Notes under the pieces: generated by a model
Told to the model about the DNA's origin: nothing
The model's input: the letters and a program-made list of their open reading frames with translations, nothing else
Database searches by the model: none
Assembly (NCBI GenBank): GCA_948999435.1
Contig: CARJCM010000049.1
Coordinates: 1 to 9,607, forward strand
Direction: 5' to 3'
Length of the DNA: 9,607 nt
Origin: an uncultured Bacilli bacterium
GTDB taxonomy: Bacteria; Bacillota_I; Bacilli_A; RF39; UBA660
In this document: positions 5,922-9,607 of the stretch, one piece after another
How positions within the stretch are numbered: position 1 is the first letter of the stretch
Layout: each line of letters starts with the position of its first letter
Made by a program: the position numbers and the translations under genes

Positions 5922-6810
5922 TTCTATTGATGAGATAAAACAAGAATATAAACCTTATAGAGTTACTAAAAAGAAAAATGTTACAATATTAGATTCGACT
6001 AAAGGAACATTTGTTATAAAATCTAAAAGTAATGAAAAAGTTAAAGATGCTTATAATTATTTGATAAGTCGTAATTTTGATTATTTTCCTAAACTTGCTA
6101 GTGAAATGCGTAGTGATGTGAATGTTTTTGAATATGTTGAAGATATATCAATGCCTAAAGAACAAAAGGCTAGTGATATGATTGATATTGTGGCTCTTTT
6201 ACATAATAAAACAACTTATTATAAGGAAATAACAGAAGATAAATATAAAGAAATATATGAGGGATTAGATAATAATATAAATTATACAAAAAATTATTAT
6301 GATAATCTTTATTATAGATTAATAGAAATTACTATTCCTAGTCCTAGTCAGTATTTGCTGCTTAGAAATATGTATAAATTATTTGCAGCCTTAGATTTTG
6401 CTCATCAAGAATTAGAAGACTGGTACGAGTTAGTAAAGTTAGAAAAGAAACAACGAGTAGCTTTTATTCATAATAATTTAGAAACAGAGCATTTTATTCG
6501 AAATTCGAGAGGTTACTTAATTAGTTGGGAAAAAGCTAAAGTAGATTCGCCAATTTTAGACTTAATTAATTTCTATCAAAAAGAATATATGAATTTAGAT
6601 TTTGAAACTTTATTTACAAAATATATGAAAAGTTATCCTTTAAATAAAGAAGAACAAAAATTATTATTTATTGTTCTTAGTATACCACCAATGATTAAAC
6701 TAGATGGAAGGGAATATGTAGTAGTAAGTAATATAAGAAAAAAACTAGATTATATTTTTAAAACAGAAAATCTAGTTCAAAAATTAAGAGTTACCAACGA
6801 GGATAAATAA
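5914..6810 (+). CDS. ysxE: CotS/YutH/YsxE-family kinase-fold spore protein
   Basis: 298-aa member of the CotS-related group, which has the aminoglycoside-phosphotransferase/choline-kinase fold and is tied to spore coats. Recognisable parts are the N-lobe (TFVIKSKSN, 32-40), LLHNKTTYYKEI (95-106), the catalytic-loop equivalent FIHNNLETEHFI (184-195) and the metal-loop equivalent ISWEKAKVDSPILDL (203-217). In active APH kinases these read HxDxxxxN and (I/V)Dxx; here the catalytic Asp is Asn and the metal-binding Asp is Ser, so it is probably a pseudokinase or scaffold. Its ATG lies 8 bp inside the spoVID-like gene with no ribosome site of its own, implying coupled translation. Its last 20 bases overlap a convergent gene, and its 3' part contains what looks like that gene's terminator. 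Confidence 0.78.
   Translation: MNNSIDEIKQEYKPYRVTKKKNVTILDSTKGTFVIKSKSNEKVKDAYNYLISRNFDYFPKLASEMRSDVNVFEYVEDISMPKEQKASDMIDIVALLHNKTTYYKEITEDKYKEIYEGLDNNINYTKNYYDNLYYRLIEITIPSPSQYLLLRNMYKLFAALDFAHQELEDWYELVKLEKKQRVAFIHNNLETEHFIRNSRGYLISWEKAKVDSPILDLINFYQKEYMNLDFETLFTKYMKSYPLNKEEQKLLFIVLSIPPMIKLDGREYVVVSNIRKKLDYIFKTENLVQKLRVTNEDK
6738..6777 (-). terminator. terminator of the minus-strand small membrane gene, inside ysxE-like CDS
   Basis: AACTAGATT (6743-6751) and AATCTAGTT (6769-6777) form a perfect 9-bp inverted repeat with a 17-base loop. Read on the minus strand it is followed by T's (A's at 6738-6742). It lies 14 bases past the stop of the convergent membrane gene, the right place for its terminator, yet within the last 25 codons of the ysxE-like gene. 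Confidence 0.5.
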
Positions 6811-6979
6811 TTCTAAATAATAAAAAGAATAATAAACTTACTTCTAATAATAAAATGAATATATTAAATCTAAAAGGTAATATTAAAGTTATTATAACTT
6901 GATAAAATATTAAGATAGATAAAGTAAATATTGCAAGAACTGTAAATATTCCTCCACGTGGGTTTGGTCTTGGACACAT
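6791..6979 (-). CDS. small two-helix membrane protein
   Basis: 62-aa hydrophobic protein of unknown function. The N-terminus MCPRPNPRGG is short and basic; two predicted membrane helices follow (about 11-34 and 37-58), and it ends RIIYPRW. ATG 6977-6979 is preceded by AGGTGA (6985-6990) at good spacing; the GTG inside that site is not the start. It has a credible promoter (6996-7024) and a terminator candidate beyond its stop, and it converges on the ysxE-like gene with a 20-bp overlap. Promoter, ribosome site and coherent membrane topology make it a real gene. A role in the sporulation cluster is only positional guesswork. Confidence 0.72.
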   Translation of the reverse strand: MCPRPNPRGGIFTVLAIFTLSILIFYQVIITLILPFRFNIFILLLEVSLLFFLLFRIIYPRW

Positions 6980-6995
6980 AATTATCACCTAATTT

Positions 6996-7024
6996 ATTAT
7001 ATGTGGATATATTTAGATAGTTAA
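6996..7024 (-). promoter_or_regulatory. promoter of the small membrane gene
   Basis: On the minus strand TTAACT (7019-7024) and a consensus TATAAT (6996-7001) are 17 bases apart. Transcription should start near 6989, just upstream of or within the ribosome site, giving another very short leader. Confidence 0.6.
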
Positions 7025-7060
7025 AAAATAAGCTTTGCAAAATATGTCGGACGAAAAAAC

Positions 7061-7089
7061 TTGACTATTACTCTCAGTAAATATAAAAT
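7061..7089 (+). promoter_or_regulatory. sigma-A promoter of the small RNA
   Basis: TTGACT (7061-7066) and TAAAAT (7084-7089) are separated by 17 bases. The start should be near 7096. No coding gene follows before a strong terminator at 7186, so the product should be a short untranslated RNA. A heptamer TGTCGGA, one mismatch from a Spo0A box, lies 10 bases upstream (7045-7051). Confidence 0.6.
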
Positions 7090-7095
7090 TATAGG

Positions 7096-7186
7096 AGTAT
7101 GGAAATTTTTTCTGTACATAAAAGCACTTGACCGAAATCCAAACTCTCTTTTGGCGTAATGCCCTCGTTGGTCAGGTGCTTTTTTT
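7096..7186 (+). ncRNA. candidate free-standing small RNA, about 90 nt
   Basis: A promoter and an intrinsic terminator bracket about 90 nt with no credible reading frame, in a 305-bp gap between genes. The 5' part (7096-7119) is single-stranded and U-rich. The rest folds as a 14-bp stem (7120-7133 with 7170-7183) capped by a 36-nt loop. Within the loop two small hairpins compete: CCAAA/TTTGG displaying a CTCTCT loop, or GGCG/TGCC. The exposed CU-rich and CCCUC stretches could pair with Shine-Dalgarno sites, so a trans-acting regulator is a reasonable guess. I do not recognise it as SRP RNA, 6S RNA, tmRNA, RNase P RNA or a known riboswitch. The next gene has its own promoter (7239-7268), so this is not simply its leader. 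Confidence 0.55.
7120..7186 (+). terminator. strong terminator at the 3' end of the small RNA
   Basis: AAAAGCACTTGACC (7120-7133) pairs with GGTCAGGTGCTTTT (7170-7183) over 14 bp with one G-U pair, and the T-run continues to 7186. The G-C content of the stem is far above its surroundings. The unusually large 36-nt loop suggests that the hairpin is also the body of the RNA. Confidence 0.8.
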
Positions 7187-7238
7187 ATTTGTCTTTTAGT
7201 GTTAAGACTTTGTAAATTAGTTTTACATAATTTGATAA

Positions 7239-7268
7239 TTGTTTATTATAGGTAATGTATGGTATAAT
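7239..7268 (+). promoter_or_regulatory. promoter of the tail-anchored protein/yutD operon
   Basis: TGGTATAAT (7260-7268) is a TG-extended consensus -10; TTGTTT (7239-7244) lies 18 bases upstream as a modest -35. The start near 7275 falls at the ribosome site AGGTGA (7274-7279), so the leader is about 10 nt. Confidence 0.55.
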
Positions 7269-7284
7269 AGATTAGGTGAATAGT

Positions 7285-8127
7285 ATGAATGATAAGGAGT
7301 TTATTAATAAAGCTTTTAATAAAGCAATAAAAACATATATTGAAGCTAAAGAAAAACCTAATAGTTTATTATATAATTCCTTTTTAGTAGTAACTATTCG
7401 TATTTTAGCTCTTATTTATGGTAAAACAGATATTCTTAATCCTTATTATTTGGATAATAGTGTAGTGTTTTTTCAAAACTTAGGTAAATATGGAGTTGAT
7501 TCAGCAGATTTAGCTTTGTTTAAAGAAGAACTTTTGGCTTTTTATGAATTTGATTTAGAAAATGATAGAAGAAAAATAAAATTGCAAAATCCTCATTTTA
7601 AGAATGTTTTGAAATATCTTATAGATATGTTTATAGCTAAAAAGAAAAATGGTAAGGTAAGTTTTAATGATGAAGAAAAATTTTTGGAACTTATATATAC
7701 AACGCATACTAAAAATGCTTATCGTATTAGTTACGCTTATTTAAATTTAGATGATATTATGTATTTGGAAAAATATTATTATTCTAAATTAAATGAAATG
7801 GATATGACTAGAGAATTAGATTTAGATAAAACTATTAGAACTAAACTTAATTTGGAAGCTTTAAATGTAGTTGGGGTTAATTTAACAAATTTAGAAAATA
7901 TGAGTCCTAAAGATATTGAAAAAGCGAAGAATGAAGCTTATAATTATTTTGAGGTTGATCCAAATAGTGCAACTAGTGAAGATGAGTTAAATGAAAAGTT
8001 AAATTATTATAAAATGTATGGTAAAAAAGTTACTAGTGGTAATGGTTATGTTGATATTCTACTTTTAATGAGTGTGATTGTAACTTCATTTAGTGTACTT
8101 GCTATTATAATTTTTAATATAATTTAG
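7285..8127 (+). CDS. orphan tail-anchored membrane protein
   Basis: I do not recognise this 280-aa protein. Residues 1-250 look soluble, mainly helical and charged, with aromatic-rich patches (YLNLDDIMYLEKYYYSKL, about 152-169). A single membrane helix at the extreme C-terminus (about 256-279: ILLLMSVIVTSFSVLAIIIF) would anchor it with the bulk in the cytoplasm; no signal peptide is present. Residues 203-250 are acidic/lysine-rich and could be a flexible stalk. ATG 7285 is preferred because AGGTGA (7274-7279) sits just upstream; the GTG at 7276 is part of that site. Its stop codon overlaps the ribosome site of yutD, so the two are one operon. Confidence 0.85.
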   Translation: MNDKEFINKAFNKAIKTYIEAKEKPNSLLYNSFLVVTIRILALIYGKTDILNPYYLDNSVVFFQNLGKYGVDSADLALFKEELLAFYEFDLENDRRKIKLQNPHFKNVLKYLIDMFIAKKKNGKVSFNDEEKFLELIYTTHTKNAYRISYAYLNLDDIMYLEKYYYSKLNEMDMTRELDLDKTIRTKLNLEALNVVGVNLTNLENMSPKDIEKAKNEAYNYFEVDPNSATSEDELNEKLNYYKMYGKKVTSGNGYVDILLLMSVIVTSFSVLAIIIFNII

Positions 8128-8135
8128 GAGGGTTT

Positions 8136-8423
8136 ATGGAAGTAATTACAATTCATAATAAAAAATATCAAGTTATGAATAATTATAAAGATGCGATTAA
8201 TATCGAAGAATTAGAAAGTAAATTGACTGATTATTTTGATGACTTTGATTATATTGTAGGCGATATAGCTTATAATAAATTACGTTTGAAAGGTTTTAAT
8301 AGTAAAACTAATAAAAATTTTAAACCAATAAATGATGTAGATAAAGTTAATGAATATATTCAAAAACAATGTGCTTATGGTTGCCGTTGGTTTATGATTA
8401 GTGAAGTTAAAGACTTGAAATAA
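8136..8423 (+). CDS. yutD: YutD-family protein (DUF1027)
   Basis: 95-aa cytoplasmic protein of the YutD family, widespread in Bacilli and without an established function. Family hallmarks are the N-terminal ITIHNKKYQVMNNYKDA (4-20), the central YIVGDIAYNKLRLKGF (39-54), and the C-terminal CAYGCRWFMI (79-88) with its paired cysteines C79 and C83. Length is typical. AGGAGGG (8126-8132) overlaps the previous gene's stop and sits three bases before ATG 8136; the 8-bp gap implies cotranscription. The promoter of the next gene begins inside the last codons of this one. Family assignment is firm; it tells little about the role. Confidence 0.88.
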   Translation: MEVITIHNKKYQVMNNYKDAINIEELESKLTDYFDDFDYIVGDIAYNKLRLKGFNSKTNKNFKPINDVDKVNEYIQKQCAYGCRWFMISEVKDLK

Positions 8424-8443
8424 ATTAGCTATTTTGATATAAT
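8415..8443 (+). promoter_or_regulatory. sigma-A promoter of the coiled-coil protein gene
   Basis: TTGAAA (8415-8420) and TATAAT (8438-8443) are exactly 17 bases apart and the -10 is TG-extended (TGATATAAT). The -35 lies within the final codons of yutD. The start near 8450 gives a leader of about 35 nt, the longest among the extended -10 promoters here. Confidence 0.75.
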
Positions 8444-8484
8444 AGATATTAGTAAATAGAGAATAAAAGAATAGAGGGATTGTT

Positions 8485-9525
8485 ATGGCAAAAATAAATG
8501 TGATTAAGCCAACAGGAAGTGATATGCTTTCTTTATTAAGTGCTTTTAAAACAGAAAATTTAACTTATGTTATTTTTGATAGTGAGAAAGTAGGTTCAAT
8601 GGGATTACCTATTATTTATATTTCAAAACTAACTGATAAATTAGAAAAAGTAATGGATGATAATGAATGGCAAAGTGTTAAAAACTCTTTAAAAGGAATT
8701 ATTAATGGTACTAATTTTGAATATGTTAAAGTTAATGATACAATAAATGCTGATGAAGCTTTTTATACACCACTTACTTTACCTCAAGCTTCTTTTGATT
8801 TAATTAAAAGTAGATATGTTGTAGTAGGTAGTGACGAAGGAGAAGCAAAAGTGTTAGAGCAACCAGTTAATGATGTACAACAGCCAAATATTGTAGAACA
8901 ACCTAAAACAGAAGAAAATGTAATGCCTTCTGTAATGCCTGTGGAACCGACACCTGTTACACCAATGCCAGTAGAAAACAATCCAATTGCTGCTAATGAG
9001 TCAGTAATGCAAGTTTCAGAAGCACCTAGTATAACTCCTGTTATGCCAGATATAAATGCCATGTCTAATGAATCTTATTCGGCAACACCAAATGCAGAAC
9101 CAGCAGTAATGCCAGAGGTGGTTAGTGCTGAGCCAGCTTTGGTTACTCCGCCTTCAGTGGTAGAGCCTACACCAGCAGTTTTGGCATCACCTGAAATAAA
9201 TAATATTCCTGAGAGTGCTATTCAAGACGTACCAACTGTTAATCTTGATGCTAATATTTTTATGCAAGATAAAGAAACTTTCTTAAAAGCTTGTGAGAAT
9301 ATGTTTGATGCGTTGGTATCTAAATATCAAAAGCAATTAGAAGATTTAGAAAGAAGAGAACAAACTCTTAAAAGTAAAGAATTAGAAGTGGAAACAAAAC
9401 TTAATAGTGCTAGTGAACATTTAGCTAATGCTGAGGCTCGTGAACAAGTAGCAAATATTGCTCATGATAATGCTCAGAAAGTTATGGATTTAAATAATTT
9501 AATGCCAAGTAATCCAAATGCTTAA
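8485..9525 (+). CDS. orphan protein: globular head, Pro-rich linker, coiled coil
   Basis: 346-aa protein of unknown function with three clear parts. Residues 1-118 form a compact mixed alpha/beta domain (IYISKLTDKLEKVMDDNEWQ, then YVVVGSD). Residues 120-250 are a disordered linker rich in Pro, Val, Glu, Ala and Met, with VMP repeated at 146, 150, 186 and 208. Residues 262-335 predict a helical coiled coil (LVSKYQKQLEDLERREQTLK and onward). There is no signal peptide, membrane helix or LPXTG motif, so it is probably cytoplasmic, perhaps a scaffold. AGAGGGA (8473-8479) precedes ATG 8485. It is a single-gene unit with its own promoter and terminator. The linker codons use more G/C than neighbouring genes, which follows from its amino acid bias. 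Confidence 0.85.
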   Translation: MAKINVIKPTGSDMLSLLSAFKTENLTYVIFDSEKVGSMGLPIIYISKLTDKLEKVMDDNEWQSVKNSLKGIINGTNFEYVKVNDTINADEAFYTPLTLPQASFDLIKSRYVVVGSDEGEAKVLEQPVNDVQQPNIVEQPKTEENVMPSVMPVEPTPVTPMPVENNPIAANESVMQVSEAPSITPVMPDINAMSNESYSATPNAEPAVMPEVVSAEPALVTPPSVVEPTPAVLASPEINNIPESAIQDVPTVNLDANIFMQDKETFLKACENMFDALVSKYQKQLEDLERREQTLKSKELEVETKLNSASEHLANAEAREQVANIAHDNAQKVMDLNNLMPSNPNA

Positions 9526-9529
9526 GTTG

Positions 9530-9558
9530 AAGTGATAATTAATAATTATTGCTTTTTT
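9530..9558 (+). terminator. terminator of the coiled-coil protein gene
   Basis: AAGTGATAATT (9530-9540) pairs with AATTATTGCTT (9544-9554) over 11 positions including two G-U pairs, around a three-base loop. T's continue to 9558. It begins five bases after the stop codon. Confidence 0.7.
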
Positions 9559-9607
9559 ATGTCGAAAAATAAGAAGTTTTGTCGAGAAAAGGGAGATTTA
9601 TTGCAAT
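9559..9607 (+). CDS. possible 5' end of the next gene (partial)
   Basis: A frame opens at ATG 9559 (MSKNKKFCREKGDLLQ) and stays open to the window edge. That ATG has no ribosome site and touches the terminator. In the same frame, TTG at 9601-9603 has GGGAG (9591-9595) five bases upstream and may be the true start. Too little is present to name a product, and it could be noncoding. Confidence 0.25.
   Translation, partial: MSKNKKFCREKGDLLQ
9560..9586 (+). promoter_or_regulatory. two Spo0A-box-like heptamers, 20 bp apart
   Basis: TGTCGAA (9560-9566) matches the Spo0A box core exactly and TGTCGAG (9580-9586) differs at one base. They are in the same orientation two helical turns apart, between a terminator and a possible new gene start. 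Given the spoVID-ysxE pair nearby a sporulation regulator is plausible, but no -10 box is visible downstream before the window ends. Confidence 0.3.

Noticed and set aside
7099..7132. A 10-codon mini-frame (MEIFSVHKST) at the start of the small RNA, as a possible leader peptide.
   Set aside because: AGGAG is only one base from its ATG, and the predicted transcript start lies inside that site. The following gene has its own promoter, so attenuation through this peptide is unlikely.
7120..7186. Signal recognition particle RNA (GGTCAGG motif).
   Set aside because: The GTCAGG string recalls SRP RNA, but the GGAA tetraloop and the AGCAGC partner strand of its conserved apical hairpin are missing.
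8784..9062. A 92-codon open frame on the minus strand.
   Set aside because: It lies wholly inside the 8485-9525 gene opposite its Pro/Val/Glu-rich linker, whose codon bias removes stops from the antisense frame. It has no ribosome site, and its low-complexity product resembles no protein.
1..9607. Mobile elements, prophage genes, CRISPR arrays, tRNA or rRNA genes.
   Set aside because: No transposase or integrase motifs, long terminal repeats, regularly spaced repeats or cloverleaf sequences were seen; the ordered housekeeping and spore genes suggest ordinary chromosome.

Overview
The window looks like chromosomal DNA of a very AT-rich Bacillota (Firmicutes), most likely a gut member of class Bacilli. 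The signs are consistently AT-biased codons, strong Shine-Dalgarno sites (AGGAGG/AGGTGA), sigma-A promoters with frequent TG-extended -10 boxes, a Firmicutes-type ribosomal protein L28, a YutD-family protein, and a SpoVID-like/YsxE-like gene pair known from endospore formers. TGA acts as a stop and tryptophan is read from TGG, so the standard bacterial code applies rather than the Mycoplasma code. No transposase, integrase, CRISPR array, tRNA or rRNA was seen.

Left part (1-2586): a GspE/PilB/ComGA-type secretion or pilus ATPase runs leftward from a clear promoter into a bidirectional terminator. A divergent promoter drives an Fe-S 23S rRNA uracil-5-methyltransferase of the RlmD/RlmCD type.

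Middle-left part (2587-4802): a textbook promoter (TTGACA-17-TATTAT) drives a two-gene unit, an Amidoligase_2 family ligase and a gamma-glutamylcyclotransferase (GGCT/AIG2-like) overlapping by ATGA. This pair is the best candidate here for a poorly described system: one enzyme should form a gamma-glutamyl-type amide and the other cleave or cyclise one. A separately promoted orphan protein follows.

Middle part (4803-5183): rpmB (L28, only 53 aa, cysteine-free) lies on the minus strand with its own terminator and promoter. A 13-bp perfect palindrome sits inside the promoter spacer.

Middle-right part (5184-6990): a SpoVID-like protein with a C-terminal LysM overlaps a CotS/YsxE-type kinase-fold protein whose catalytic residues look degenerate. 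The order matches spoVID-ysxE of Bacillus. A small two-helix membrane protein converges on this pair, overlaps its 3' end by 20 bp, and appears to use a terminator embedded in the ysxE-like coding region.

Right part (6991-9607): a free-standing small RNA candidate of about 90 nt has its own promoter and a strong terminator. It is followed by a tail-anchored orphan protein in an operon with yutD, then a separately promoted protein with a globular N-terminus, a Pro/Val/Glu-rich linker and a C-terminal coiled coil. The window closes with a terminator, two Spo0A-box-like heptamers spaced 20 bp apart, and what may be the start of another gene.
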